DNA from: Girardinichthys multiradiatus
Taxonomy: Eukaryota; Chordata; Actinopteri; Cyprinodontiformes; Goodeidae
Direction: 5' to 3'
Length of the DNA: 64,000 bases
Assembly (NCBI RefSeq): GCF_021462225.1
Contig: NC_061805.1
Coordinates: 48,277,360 to 48,341,359 of the forward strand
A model generated the notes under the pieces. It was given only the letters and a program-made list of their open reading frames with translations, made no database searches and was not told the origin of the DNA. A program made the translations under genes and the position numbers. Positions 1-12,990 of the stretch are shown here, piece after piece. Position 1 is the stretch's first letter, and each line of letters starts with the position of its first letter.

Positions 1-359
1 ATCCACAGAATTTGTTGTTTAGACATGAATGTCTGATGGTTGAAGGTCATACAAACACGGGTTACTAATACATTAATGTGGCCTGCCTACATTGATGCTG
101 AATCCAGTCTTGGTTTAATAAAGACAATCATACAATGAGGGTCGTATCTTTAGATATTCTTTTAGTAGAGCAAAACTGCTCTGGCATGTAGGCAAAAAAA
201 AACAAACAAAAAAAAACGACTTGAATGTCTTTTTCTAAAGCAATACACATAAAGTTATTTTCCCTTGTCCTGCTTCTCTAGATTGCCAAGATTTCTAAGA
301 ACTTTAACAAATACATACCCATGATAGACCAAAAACAAAATGAGCACATAATTGCAAAG
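1..359. other. no recognised feature
   Basis: AT-rich; an A/C-rich run at 196-220 only. Possibly the eroded end of the Tc1 copy that follows. Confidence 0.5.
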
Positions 360-1018
360 TAAAAAGAATGTGATGCATGGCTTCCATCTTTTCCCAAAAA
401 CAATAAAAAATCGAAATCTAGGGAAGTCATGTGTTCAGCCCTACCTGAGTCAAACGTTTGCACATTCATCTTTGGCTGCAGTTAGATCTGCAGGTCTTTT
501 GTCTCTACCAGTTTTGTGCATCTGAAGGCTGAAATTTATGTCAGCTACTCCTTGCAAAATACCTCAAATTCAGTCAGATTGGATGGACAACATCTGTAAA
601 CATGAATTTCAGATTTTATCACTGATTCTCAATTTGATGTAAATCTGGACTTTGGGCCATTCAACCAATCTATTGCAGCTCTGACGGTAGGTTTAAGATC
701 ATTATTCTGCTACAGGGTAAACCTCTTGATGCAGTTTGTTCCCTAATATTCTGTAACAAACGTCTGAGGCTTGTAAGAAAACTGCTGGATTTCTACTGAG
801 ATAAAATTACATGCCGGTGGACTCTATTTACTAATTTTGAAGACGGTTGCATTTAGTTTGGGGTATCAGAGTATATGGGTTTGATTATAATTGCATGCCA
901 CACCTTTTCAGATTTTCTTTAATAAAGCATTTAGAAAACTATGTAACTTTTACCTTGAACTATTCAGTGAGTTAAGTTCTTGGGATGTGAACATTTTTGC
1001 AAGGCACTGCAAACTCTA
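360..1018 (-). mobile_element. internally deleted Tc1-like copy
   Basis: The plus strand shows the antisense of a Tc1 transposase 3' part at about 470-640 (the complement of the TEL..LFCKEEW and PDLNPIENL region, with 'gattctcaatttgatgtaaa'). At 790-890 it jumps to the antisense of the element's 5' leader, and at 890-1018 to a terminal repeat ending 'tttttgcaaggcactgc'. The central transposase is missing. The left end is decayed, so 360 is approximate. Confidence 0.75.
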
Positions 1019-1964
1019 TGACAACATCCAGGAAATGTATGTCTTGTAATCAGGTAAGAGTAACATTTTCCTCAAGGCCTGTGACTCAGAGAGCATTATA
1101 ACTGAACAACCTTAAAAGAAAGGTGTATAAATGAGCAAATTATCTAAAGGCAACAGTGTTTTGTCTTTTTCATTCCTGGATATTTCACTGGGATTTCTGT
1201 ATGTGTGTCAGGTGGCGTCAAGTTGTGGGGCTAAAAAGAAAAATACATGCTGATTAGGTCAGATCTCAGATATCACAATGGTTCCTTCTCAGGACAAAAA
1301 GTCCTTTTTGTCCACCTGTTAGATGGTTCCAAACTGCTGAGGCCTTATCCCCACCTCTCTTCCACTCAGTGACACCATTCAAGTCAAGGTCATATGATAT
1401 CCCTGCAGGACTCTTTCCTTTCTGAAGGTTGTCCACCGTGGCCCTGCTGCTTTGAAATCAAACTTGCCATTGTTGTTTTTACTGCCCATGACAAGGACAA
1501 AAGGACTGGGCAGCGGGGACACGCACACGGCTTGAAATGCAATAGGGCTGGGAATTCCTCTTTAATTTCAATGCTATACTTGATCTCTGAGCTGCATGAC
1601 TGACCACCTTATTATCTATAGCGACAGGGGCTTATCAATACAGAACTTGCTGGGTCCACAGACCAAAGACAAACACGTCCTTTATGCAGGATGTCCCCTC
1701 TGGGCATGAGACCTGCTGCACAGGCCAACCAGTTAAATTCCACAGCTGAAAGGGTGGGAGACTGAAAATCATTTGTGGACAGTAAAATTTGTCTAACAAA
1801 TAGTAAAAGCAAAGTAAAAGACAGTTTACATTAAATGCTTACATACATCCATTAATTTATCTGAAAAAATAACCCATTTTATTTCATTGATTAAGAGCTT
1901 ATTTTAAAAACTATAATTTAGAACCTGGAAAGTAGCCACATTGGGCTCCTGATAAACGTTATTG

Positions 1965-2610
1965 ATTAATTGATCATTATTGGTGTTGACAGTTTGCTGC
2001 TTTGGAGCACGCAGGTCCATGTCAAGGTGATAAAACCTATTGCTGCTCATCAATCTGGGAAAGGTTATAAGGGCATTTCCAAAGCAATTTAAAGTCCATA
2101 GAGTTAAAGATTTCTTAAAGGTGGAAAACAATACAGACCGCCGTGAATTTTCCCTGAAGATGTCCCAGCAGAAGGCACCAGCCTCAGTTAGCATATTGGA
2201 TGTTAAAGTTCATGACAGGATGATCAGAAAAAGACAGAATAGGTTTGGCTTGTTTGGAAGAGTTAACAGGTCTCATGTCCCAAAACATAATATGACAGCA
2301 AGACTTTGATGTGCATCTGAATCAACAGCAAGACTTCTGAAATAATGTCATTTGTAAAGCTGAGACTACAGATGTTTGTCCCTAACCCATAATGTTTGAA
2401 AAAAAACAACAACAAACAAACAAACATGGTAATACCAAAGTATTCTAGAGTCAAATGTGAGTCCATCATTCATAACAGGTGACAATTTGCCCCAAACTGA
2501 GTCATTACCAGGGCAATGATCCCAAACATAGCAACACATCTAGAATGGCTGAAAAAGAAAGTAGTCAATGGCCTAGTCAAAGCCCATAAGTGTAAGTGTA
2601 GTTGACATGG
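1965..2610 (+). mobile_element. degenerate Tc1-like transposase
   Basis: Translations recall the Tc1 group beginning LLLINLGKVIRAFPKQFKVH (compare HQSGKGYKAISKQFKVHHST), then SVSILDVKVHDRMIRKRQN and FGLFGRVN. After a deletion and an (A/C)-rich insert near 2400-2427 it resumes as 'accaaagtattctagagtcaaatgtgag' and 'gggcaatgatcccaaacatagcaac' (the second catalytic Asp region), then 'gaatggctgaaaaagaaag'. Several frameshifts; no terminal repeats recognised. Confidence 0.75.
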
Positions 2611-2706
2611 AGTGTGGTAAGGGTGCAGGAGAACATCTCAAAGGTTGCAACAAATTATAGGGAGAATCTTTTCTGGTAAGTTCACAAAGAGGTTTTACTT
2701 AAATGT

Positions 2707-3480
2707 CAGAATCAGAATCAGAATCAGCTTTATTACCAAGTTCGTACATACAAACAAGGAATTGGACTCCGGTACACTTTGCTCTTTTGTTCTGTTTTTG
2801 CATTACAGAATATACAAATTTACAATGTACAATATACACATATATAATAAAAAGGTGCATTTGCAACATCTGTATGCTGTTGTTTTGTACTCTATTAAAT
2901 GTTCATCAGAGAAACAGCCTGGGGGAAGAAACTATCTCTGTGGCGGCTGGTTTTAGTAAACAGTGCTCTGCAGCGGCGACCTGAAGGTAAAACTCTAAAC
3001 AGTTTATGTGCAGGGTGTGTGGGGTCTGCAGAGATTTTAGCAGCTCTTTTCCTGACCCTTGACCTGTATAAGTCCTGGATGGAGGGAAGGTCAGCCCTGA
3101 TTATTCTCTCTGCAGTCTTGATTATTTGTTGCAGTCTGGACCTGTCCTGTTTTGTGGATGAGCCAAACCACACTGAGATGGATGAAGACAGGACAGACTG
3201 AATGATGGCAGTGTAGAAGATGACCAGCAGCTCCTGTGGAAGGTTGAACTTCTTGAGTTGCCTCAGGAAGTACAGTCTCTGCTGGGCCTTCTTTCAAACA
3301 GTGTCTATGTGTGAAGACCATATCAGGTCCTCAGAGATGGTGGTTCCTAACAACCTGAAGTGGTCCACGGCCGATACAGTGTTGTTGAGGATGGTGAGGG
3401 GGGTGTATGGGGGTGGTGTTCTCCGAAAGTCCACCACCATTACCACGTGGCAACTCAGCCATGTTCTAGGAAGATTTGTA
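2707..3480 (-). mobile_element. 5'-truncated CR1/L2/Rex1-type LINE
   Basis: Minus-strand copy of a fish non-LTR retrotransposon. From the 3' side: a tail of TCAGAA/GATTCT units (2707-2730), a short AT-rich 3' UTR, then the reverse-transcriptase C-terminus. Minus-strand frame 3173-2895 reads WFGSSTKQDRSRLQQI, TAERIIRADLPSIQDLY, then PTHPAHKLFRVLPSGRR and RHRDSFFPQAVSLMN. Further 5' (3321-3180) the reading frame shifts but still encodes QRLYFLRQL.KFNLPQELL and TAIIQSVLS in pieces. The copy ends near 3480, well short of the catalytic palm. Inactive. Confidence 0.88.
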
Positions 3481-4129
3481 GGTTGTGGATAGCAGATTCT
3501 TCATCCATTGTGAAGAGGCAGCAAAGCTGTTTTTCTTTGGTTTATCATTTGATCAATTACATTTTGGAGACACAGATGAGCTTCACTGCTTTAAGTTTCC
3601 ATCCACACCATCATCTTAAAAAACTGGTAACAAACAGAGACGAGGACAAGTGTTGGCACCACACCTTCAACTTCAAGTGTGAACCTTCTGACACGGAAAC
3701 CCTCAGGCATCCTGTCCAGGTGTGACCTGAATTTGATTAAAAGAACATCCAGTGCAAATAAAGCCAATAGCTGCCCAGGTGCAGCTTTTGTTTGCTTTGT
3801 GACTTCTTCCAGGGAAGCAGGCCCAGAAAGGTCAATGCACAATAAAGGACGGACACTGAAAGCTCCGTCCATACCAAACCTGACTCCTTCTTGGAAAACT
3901 AAACGATAAAAAGGCATTCAAGTTATATGTTTGAATGATTTTATGCAGTTTCATTTCTGTCCTCAACAAAAAGAGACCTGATGTGGCTCCATACAAAGGG
4001 AAGAGGTCTTCATGTCAATCAAAAATCTTCCTTCTTTCAATGGTTTGTAACTCACAAAGACACATGACAAGACATGTAATTTCAACCTGACTCTGTAAGC
4101 ACTGAAGGAAGCTTTCATTGTGCATTTAG

Positions 4130-4735
4130 AAACCATTCAAAAACACATGACAAAGACAGTCGAAGCCACAATCTTGAGTTGTTTGCATTTAATCATAGTT
4201 CTGCAAAAATATTCACACCTTTTGAACTTTATCACCTTTTTTCTTGCGTACATACTTAATGTTAAATGTACTTTACTGGGTTTGTTAGAGAACATTAGTG
4301 AGCAAACAGCACACGGAGGACACAGCGGACAGGTCAGGGAGAAAGTTGTGCAGAAGTTTAAAGCAGGGTTAGGTTCTAAAACAATATCCCAAGTTTTGAC
4401 CATCCAACAGACTCCGGTCAATCCGTCATCTGAACATGGAAAGAGGATAGACCAACTGCAAACCTACAAAGACATGGACATCCACCTAAACTGACAGGCT
4501 GGACAAGGAGGTCAACCATTAATCAAGGAAGCAGCCATGAAGCTCATGGTAACTGGAGGACCTACAGAGATTCACAGCTCAGTTGGAAGAATATTTCAAT
4601 AGGATAACTGTTAGTCATGCCTTCACAGAATAACCTTTGCTCTTTGCCACACGTCTAGTAATGGACATACCAAAGACGTGGAAAAAGGTGCTCTGGTCAG
4701 ACAAGACCAAAATTGATAGATATAAGACACCAAGG
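4130..4735 (+). mobile_element. Tc1-like fragment, decayed
   Basis: Contains the 'gttagagaacattagtgagcaaacagcac' leader, a broken N-terminus (HSGQVREKVVQKFKAGLGSKTISQVLTIQQTPVNP), the PRHGHPPKLTG-like segment, 'aagcagccatgaagctcatggtaactggagg', and the first catalytic region 'aaggtgctctggtcagacaagaccaaaattga' near 4700. It is the same family as the 21953-22916 copy but badly frameshifted, and it ends abruptly at about 4735. Confidence 0.72.
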
Positions 4736-6010
4736 GGGTGGTTTTCAAAGATCCCAAATAGCATGTGCTAATTTGCTTGCACTATTAATAAATTGCTTGT
4801 GCAATGTGGGGGCTTGTTGCATGCGATTTTCAAAAATCGTGCGTGCAATGGATAGCAGGTGCAAAACAGGTGCAGATCGCCATATTTAAATGAGGAAATT
4901 GTGTGTGCTACTGGCTCGAACAAGAGGAAAAGCAAACAGATCCTTTGCTGTGTTACTAGAAATATGCAGGACTTGTTACGCTGCATCATTATAAATGATC
5001 CAGTGCTAATTTTTTCCTTCTGTTCTGTTCGGCCCTTGCGTTTCTGGACTGTTACAGTTAGTTAGCTTTTGTTGTGCTACTCACAGCAGGTTTGTCATCT
5101 GCCCTGATTAAATTATTTCTCTTATCTTGCTCGACGTAACTCGCAACAAATTTGCCAATCAATATTAACAATATAAAAGACAAATAAGTCTGTTAATTAA
5201 TTTGTCTCCCTTGATCTTTTAATTCTTTTCAGAGACTCACCAGGTTCTTTTTTTGAGAGTCTGTGTTTGAAGAGTTCATAGTTAATGATAAACAGCCACA
5301 ATATTTAAGCCTGAATGTAATATTAGAAACATAAAAATAGATTGCTATATATCGGTATAATATAGCTTTGCTAATTTTAAAACATAGCATCACATAATTG
5401 TCCTGCAAAAAAGTGAAATCAAGCATTTATTTACATAAAAATAATTTACTTTCCAATGATTTTACTAAATTCGTTTTGTTTGTTTTGCCAATATTTTAAC
5501 GATATACAACGTGTTTGATTGTTTAAATTGCTTTTTGGTGACACAAAATAATTTTTTACTGCATAAACAAAACCCTCCCCTGGCATATGTTCACATTTAA
5601 ACAACGTAATCAGACTGATCCAGCTCCGATTGCCCTGCAGTGACATAATGTTACTGTCAATACGGCAATGTGTTTTGTTTAGTGACAAGGTTAAAGCATA
5701 CACTGTCTTTGTCACCATATAAAAAAGCTGCCTTAAAATGGTGATTTTTCACCTGCTAAAAAGTGATTTTAGCATCCAGTTTGCAAATTAAGGATTTAAT
5801 TGGGCTTATAATGACTTTAGTTATTTTCTGTTAATTATTTTAGCAACATCAAATCACAGTGGGTCTTTTGCATGATGTGCAATTACAGGCTGTGCGCACT
5901 TGATGTATGCGTTTTGCAATGATCAGGTTGGTGCGCGTTCAGCAGATGATCACTGACAGTGATTTTACGCTGGAATGATGCTGAATGTTGCAAGTGTTGC
6001 AAGGAATTTT
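4735..6010. repeat. possible DNA-transposon-derived repeat
   Basis: AT-rich stretch without genes. Its flanks (4740-4920 and 5855-6000) are rich in 'tgcgcg/gtgca' words, for example 'gcgattttcaaaaatcgtgcgtgcaa' and 'tgcgcacttgatgtatgcg', unlike the middle. This suggests a decayed Harbinger- or hAT-like non-autonomous element. No clean terminal repeat or target duplication was found. Confidence 0.25.
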
Positions 6011-6216
6011 ACCATAGGAGAAATATCATGGCTTTTGTTTGTGATTGTCTCCAAATCAGAGCTTAAATAATCATACATAGAATCCTCTATTCTCATCTAT
6101 TTTTTTATGTTTTTGACAACCCAAATCTGTTGGCACATGTACAGAAGATTCTCTCTCCCTGTCATCTATCTATGCCTCTTTCTGGCCAAAGTTTCAGCTT
6201 TGTCAGCTGTCAAATA

Positions 6217-6682
6217 TAGTTTTGGATGTGCAAAACTGGTAGAGAAATACCCCAAAGATCTTGGAACTATGGGCAGCTATCATTGCAGCAAGTGCTAGTT
6301 TGACAAAGTGTTGAATCAGGAAGGCAGAAAACAAATGAAGCCCCCCCCCCACCACCTCTTAGATTTTGTTTTGTAAAACAATTTGACAACATCTCCTATC
6401 CACTTTACAATTAAGTGATACTTTGTGTTGGTCTAAGACCACAGCTCTTAGTCCTGGTCCTCAATTGCACACCTAATGCAAATGACTGCATTACTGACGC
6501 AGCATGCCATTAAGTGCTGAAGAAGTCTGTTAAACACCCATTCATTTAAGTTGGGTATGTGGCACTGGGGAAGCACCTAAACTATGCAGGAAGGAAGGCC
6601 CTGGACACCAGAATTAGGAATGACTGGTCTAACACAATGTGAAAATGTTTTGGGGATTTGGACAGTTTTACAAGGCACTGAG
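6217..6682 (+). mobile_element. Tc1-like 3' end, split by a hAT-type MITE
   Basis: 6217-6310 matches the transposase C-terminus (CAKLVEKYPK..., IAASAS.TKC), and 6368-6436 plus 6625-6682 match the right terminal repeat, ending 'ttttacaaggcactg'. The terminal repeat is interrupted at 6437-6624 by a separate insertion. Confidence 0.7.
6437..6624. mobile_element. hAT-type MITE
   Basis: A 188-bp insert flanked by an exact 8-bp duplication TGGTCTAA (6429-6436 and 6625-6632), the size hAT elements make. One end carries the 'cctggtcctcaattgcacacct' motif and the other 'gccctggacaccagaattagg', both familiar in fish hAT MITEs. It has no coding capacity. Confidence 0.65.
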
Positions 6683-6689
6683 TGTGCAA

Positions 6690-9350
6690 GAAATGTACTA
6701 AATAAAAAGATTTGTTCATTTCTTTTGTTTTAAAACAAATTACTGCACGCTGTTCTAAATGGATGTCTCTCTTACATACAGCACAGTGCTATAGATGAGA
6801 TACCTAAAAAAACAAAAATGTGCAAACATACAAAAGATAATGCCAAAAGTGGAAGCATGTGTCAGAAAAGGACTGCTTCGCATTAGAGTGCAAAAATGTG
6901 CAGATATGAGGACCTGGAATGTGCTAGCACGAAGCATCCTTTGGTTCAAGGAGGACAGCAGAGAGGAGCTTATGTCATGTTTTTAAAATGCCTTTAAAAA
7001 AAAGGCCGAATAGAGAGGGGTCTTTAAAATGTTGGGTGGTCTTACTATCAAATTAAAGATAAACACAGCTACTCTGACCATTTTATAAAGTGGATTCTGG
7101 GTTTAGGGAAAGGAAAAACTAAATGTATTCAACTTCTTCATAAATCATAATTGTTTGTAATTTGTTGCAGCTGTTACAATGCAAACAGAGCATGTTTACA
7201 TATGTATACACATCACTTTGATATATGCCTACTGGTAAATTACAATGAAAATATCACAAACTTTTCCTGCAGCACAAAATAAATGCTTGAAATAAGAAAC
7301 GACACGCCTGCACACATGTGTAAACGCTGCCTGGAATACATCTGTCTAATGTAAATACACCAATGAGGTCAAGCCTCGTCAAACCGCATTAAGATTACCT
7401 GTTACACAAACTGTTTCAAAGAGAAGAAGCATTAAGTGGACAAATGTGGCTTTAATTTTAAACGAATGGGGCTCAAAAGGAAAACAAACATCTTCCAAGT
7501 ACAATTTTTTAACCAAAACAGTGCCTCCAAGCTGGGAAAATATTGTGTCAGCAAAACAAGGTTGGTGATACTTGCTTTCTATTTTAGTGTATTTCCAATG
7601 AGCAAAATGTATCTAATCTTACTGATTATTTAACACAAATGCATCCCAAAGAACAGAATCAGTAGCTCTTCAAGTCTTAGGACATAAGAGCTTAAAGAAA
7701 GGAGACAGAGGGGCCACCACACTGAACACTAAAGGAGTAAACATTTGGCTACCTCTTTTCATACCTACTGAGCACTACATGTGATCTCATAACTGACAAG
7801 CATTCAGGGCCAGGTAGATGGAGGTGAAACAAAACTCCCTTTTTGTACTCCCGCATCCTGGAAGTGAATCATTTAAAGTCAATCAACTCCGATATGGTCC
7901 TGAGAACAATGCTGAGCTCAGCTCTTCAAAACATTCACAATCCCTTCATCATGTGACCCAAATCAAAACTAAGATTTTATGATTATCACCAAAGGGTTTT
8001 TTCCTTATATATTCTTAAATTCTTGAACATTTTCTTCAAATATATATATCTATATATATAGATATATAGATGTATATACATAAATGACACTGCACATTAA
8101 CCAGTTAACCAGTTTCTGACACAACCGATCTTCCAATAACAGCGCATTAAAAACAAAGAACAAAAATAAGATTTTTTCTTTATTCAGAGAGAAGCTTTGA
8201 AGAGGAATTTTCTGGCTGAGAGCCTTAGACCTTGGAGTGAGGACATTTGTCTGAACTGCTTCCCATTCTGTAGCAAAGTGCCCCACCATCTATTAGAGGC
8301 CAAACTATCAACCTATCAGCTGCACCTGGAGATTCTCTCAATGGAATTCCTCAGAAGGTCTTAATGGTCCATGAACATTTTAGGGTATCATTGTGATTAA
8401 TTGTGAAAGCTTAGAAGTGCCTGGCTGGATTAAACATCTGCTGGGAGTCCAGATTTCACTGAGACCTACCAGTATGAAGAGACATTTTCAGTTCTTTCAA
8501 CTTATAAAGTATGTACATAGTTTTAAAACTTAGTTTTATCAGAAACCTTGATGCTCCTAAACAGAACAGATTCAAAAAGGATTGCTGCATTTAAGACCCC
8601 ACTTTTGCACTTTTGAACTTCCTTGTCCTTAAAGATCTATTAGAACTTGCAAGGTTTTCAACTTCTGAGTGGTCCTTGGAGTGAAAAGAGGCTGCTGGTG
8701 TTAAGAAGCTGCTGACAGCCAGTTATAAAGCCTACAAGACCACACGTTAAGATACAAATCTACAATGTCAAGTCTGTGATCAGAAGATTGTGGCCTCTTT
8801 AGTTGTGATTAAAACTTTTTAGCATTATATCAGATGTGAATTATTCTATTATTTTTTGTGGCTCTAAAAGATGAACAAACAGCACGACCTATGGGATTAT
8901 TTTGGTTTCTGGTTCCTTAAGGACCCATTTTGCTCCTTAGATGAGGTACGATCAGATAATTGTGAAGCATAAGTTCTGATCAGTCTTGACCAAGTGTAAT
9001 CAGAAACTAGCAGTTATATAACCTGGGATTTTAGCTGTTTTATTACATGCTTTGGACCATAATGGAGCTACTCTTTTGGCTGGCTTGCAAAAAATTACAC
9101 AGGAAAATATGAACAGTTGTTTACTATGAGAATTTACAAACAGCAGTGTGGAAATTGTGTTTTATTTTGAGAGAGATTTATCTGACCAGAGTGAAAAATT
9201 ATAGAGAGACATTTGGCAACCTTGGCACACAGGATTTGACCATTCTCAAAATCCCTGAAGACTTTTGCAGCCGACAATTTTATAAATTAACTTCTAGTCT
9301 TAGGTAGCATTACATTCCCATTGGCTATGCCACTTAACTATATTTCTAAT
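6690..9350. other. no recognised feature
   Basis: AT-rich intergenic or intronic DNA; a short (TA/GATA)n run at 8039-8082. All frames are short and unlike proteins. Confidence 0.5.
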
Positions 9351-9354
9351 CTAT

Positions 9355-9695
9355 CAGCCATCCATGTTCTACACCCGCTTCATCCATGTAGGGTAAATGT
9401 CAGGCTGGAGCCAATCTCCAGGTGGAGGCGACACATACGGTGGACAGGTTGCCAATATATTACAGGACAACGGAAGGATATACAACCATGTGCAAACACA
9501 CTAACATCTAAGGAAATTTAGAGAGGACAATTAACCCTAAAAGTTTAGGGACATACTGTATGTACATGCTCAGAAACATGTATGTTCTTCAGGAAGAATC
9601 CATGAAAACATGCAAACTCCATGCACAAAATCCCCAGCCTGGATTTGAACCCAGGACCTTCTTGCTGCAAAGCAGCAGTGCTACTTATTGAAATC
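9355..9695 (-). repeat. tRNA-like short dispersed repeat, diverged copy
   Basis: On the minus strand it starts from a tRNA-like head ('gtagcac...gctttgcagcaagaaggtcctgggttcaa'), passes a 'catgcacagggagaacatgcaaactccatg'-type body, and ends 'ggatgaagcgggtgtag'. The same layout occurs at 14150-14497, 22985-23332, 34410-34575 and partly at 16395-16450. The A- and B-box-like words suggest SINE-like origin. This is the most diverged copy. Confidence 0.6.
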
Positions 9696-10640
9696 TAACA
9701 ATAATGAAGTAAAAAAAACACAATCTACATTTAAAGAAACGTGGCCCATGGATAGCTTACTGTAGAGAGTGTGCCACAACATTTATAGGAAAAGAAAATA
9801 CATTCTTAACCAAACACAAATTACTGCCTTGTTGTCACTGTACTGATGGCATCATCAAAAAGACATGCAGCATTTTATCTCTTTTCTGCTCCGACTTCGG
9901 TCCTTATACAATCGTAGTGCTGATCACATTTTCGGAGAGAAGTTTCAGGATTTTTCTATGCATAATCAGTTCAACATATAGATGACAAGTAACAAGACCA
10001 TGTAATTAAAAATGTCTAATTTGTCAAGTTTGTGAGATTTTCATGTTAATCTGTGAGAATCTGATCACAGACAGGTGATAAAATTCAACTCAGTGAAGGC
10101 ATTCAGTCTTTACAAATAAGGCTTTTTAGACACTGTTTTCTAATACTTATATGCATGATAAAACTGAAAAGGAAATGACTGTTAGCTGTATGAGGAAAAC
10201 TGGGCAGAGCTGCATACGGTCAATAAACAGACATCTTTATATGTTTTTCAGTACCTGTAAATGTGTTTAAATAGTAAGCCTAATCATACAGTGTAAACCC
10301 TGACAAATGTTGTGGCAGTAAAATTATATAAATAATACAGAGGAATGATGAAGTTCCTTAAATTTGAAATATTACTTCAGGATTGGGTGGATGCTCTTCA
10401 AGATTTATCTTTGTGGCTTAATCTAAGAACCAGGTAGTTTTAGTGAGGGGGTACTATGGTTGAGAAAGGGGCCAGCAGCTGGCTTTGGTGGTATTTGGGG
10501 AGGGACTGAAACTGGGAGGGCGGGTCATTTCCACTTAGCTTGACACAGTATGGATTTTGTTTCCATCCTAATGGAATTGCAGAAATATTTGAGGGGAATC
10601 CCATTACGTAGCAATTGGAGTGTTGTAATAATGTACTCAC

Positions 10641-10732
10641 AGTCATTTTCCCACTGTGGTTGGCCTCTTCTCGCTCTGCCAGGGCCTTCAGGAAGTTATC
10701 ATTGAGCTCTTTTTCCTGCACTTGCCAGTGTC
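10641..10732 (-). pseudogene. cfap299: cfap299 exon 3 remnant (frameshifted)
   Basis: The minus strand reads NDNFLKALAEREEANHSGKMT followed by donor GTGAGT (10640-10635). It matches QDNFLTALAMREEDNRSGK of mammalian CFAP299, including the exon end. Just upstream, in the next frame and after acceptor CTCCAG (10738-10733), the sequence encodes TLASAGK, matching TLTSAGK. The two parts are separated by one extra A in a run of five (10714-10710), a 1-nt insertion. An alternative acceptor (GTGCAG, 10721-10716) would skip the broken part and keep phase 0 from 10715. So the exon could be rescued by splicing at the cost of about seven conserved residues. Later exons (the DRNSHGQEISGYIDYAHRL region) were not found to the left and are lost or outside the window. 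Confidence 0.7.
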
Positions 10733-10739
10733 CTGGAGT

Positions 10740-12680
10740 ATACAACACTTGAACGGCTTGAAATGTTTCTTTAAACCTGAAAAAAAGTCACATGAAGACT
10801 TAGAGGTTCTTTATTTATGGGAGCTTTGTACATGTTAAAACCCTCAGAGCGCTCTGCTCTATCTCTACTCAAACTTGATTAATTAACTAAAAAGCACTGC
10901 ATAAAAACAATCTGTCTCTTTAAATGTTTAAATGTTGGAAGTTACATCTCCAGAATTACTTTGTTAACACATGTTAAACTCTCAACACCAAATATAATTT
11001 CTCGGTAAAAAGGTTCTTCACAGGTAAAATAAATCTAAGACTACAAACCAAATGACTCAGTGACTGCTTTCTACTCCTAGTATAAGCTGTTTCCATAGAA
11101 ACATGAATTTTGGCACACACTAATGTATCCGCACCTGAAAAAACACTGACACTTGTATTTGAACAGTTCACACTGCCATACGAGCAACAGAACCCTGGCA
11201 CCTGGCCACAATGGACAGTATACAACATTCATTGGATCCACAGCAAGTGGACATCTTAACAGTTGTAAACAGGTTGCTGGTGACCTTTCAGTGCTGCTCA
11301 ACAATGTGGAAGAAGAAGAACTAAGAACATGATGTTTATTCAGTCAAAGCTCCAGTGCAGACAAAGAGCACAAATAATAAGAATGAAAACAGTTTCTCAA
11401 AAAATATCTTTATTTACAAATGTGGTACTTTACGAATTACCTATAAGGTGATGGGTTTTAATTACTGTATTCTCTTTTAATCAGTACAATACAATAAATC
11501 TAGACAATGTTTGAAGCTTACATGTACAGTGTGTGGCTATATTTTACAACTTTGGAAATTTAAGGAGATATGGTGCTGTCATTAACATACATGCAAACAT
11601 TTAAATTTGCCCCTACCTTTTAATACTTTGCTTCCAAGAAGCTAAAGCTTCTTATCACGTTTGAAACTTCTCTCTGACAACCACTTCCCCAGGCTTTCTG
11701 TAGGTTTTTCTAAGTTTGTCTAAGGACTTTAACAGCTTTTTTTACTCATTTTGAGTCCCCTCCCAGTGCCTGATTATAGCATAGTTTAGTACTGTGGGTT
11801 CTTAGAAAATTGAAAAACCAGAACCTTTGCGGGTAAAAGTGACTTACAAGTTTAAAAAAGGAACAAAAGTCCAAAGAAAAACTTTAAAAGATCTTTTGAC
11901 AATTTGTCTTTTGTACTGAGCTCCAGGTCTTTGAGGCTGAATGGCCTTCTGTTCATTACCCTAATCTAACACCCTAAAAAAAGTCTTTATCAGATCCAAG
12001 TTGGGATTATGGCTTCCAGTCATACGGAACATAATGGAAACAATTACACTTTAAACCCGAATCTGCCAGTGGTAAAAATAATAATGGGCTTAACTGTAGA
12101 TTTTTTAAACAGTTGAGTCCTCATCCTGCCTGGGTGAAGAGACATATTACCAAATTATCAAAAACAATCATTGGGGTAATTAACCAAAAGCCACCTAATA
12201 GTCTGGCAAATCTTCCTCTACAACACTGTATCAGCACCACAAAAAAATTTAAGGGGGGAGGTTTCAGACTTGGATCCCCATCAAACAAATACAAAGTGTG
12301 TTTTCTTAAATTATGTTTCATAAATTCAGAAAAGATAACAGGTAGGATCAGGATGTGGGTGCACTTTGTAAAAGTTGGCGTTCTGTTGTACAGTGTGCTA
12401 AAGATATGTTTTTCTGGCATTTTGGCTCCAGAGTAGTTTTTAGGTGGTATTTTACTACAAAGATTAATCTGTTTCTGATCGATGAACTGATGAACTGGAT
12501 CTGAATCATTATGAGCCTAAAAAACGTGGAGCGATGGCTCTACTCTGACCTTCCTCTGGATGACAGAGCATTTTCACTGACAACAGTCAGAACCGTCTCT
12601 CTTATAACCTAAAGTGACAAAGATGTGACTCTCTCACTCACTGTGAGAATGCCAACACTGGGGCGCCAGTGGGTCCAGGG
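10740..12680. other. cfap299 intron/intergenic, no recognised feature
   Basis: Right flank of the cfap299 exon 3 remnant. Frames at 12113-12436 lie on both strands and show no family resemblance. Confidence 0.5.
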
Positions 12681-12689
12681 TCCTCAAGC

Positions 12690-12990
12690 TCTATATATTC
12701 CATGTCTTAAAAGCCTGATTATGCCACTGAGAATTAGCATGTCCAAACCCCCACCTTCGTCTGCCCCCCCCGCTATACATGGCACCCGACCCTGAAGTTT
12801 CTCCCTACGGGTGGTGGGCCCATGTGGAGCAGACTTCCTCATAATTTACGTACTGAGTGCCTGAAGCCAAGGCTCGTCCACCTGGTGCTTACCCACAAGG
12901 CCCCTGAGGCCAGTTTGTTATAGGAGACACCAGGAGCCAATGGGTAGACAACATCGCCCCCAGGATGATAGGGCTACACAATCCTCCATC
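12690..12990 (-). mobile_element. RTE-like LINE, decayed 5' fragment
   Basis: Antisense remains of the 5' region of the LINE seen at 26128 and 52931: 'ccaccttcgtctgcc', 'ccctacgggtggtgggccca' and, at the end, 'ggagacaccaggagccaatgggtagacaacatcgcccccaggatgat' correspond in order to the same stretch of those copies. It is heavily mutated, with no ORF. Confidence 0.65.

Noticed and set aside
1612..1812. Possible further cfap299 exon
   Set aside because: Translation does not match the conserved CFAP299 C-terminal blocks in any frame.
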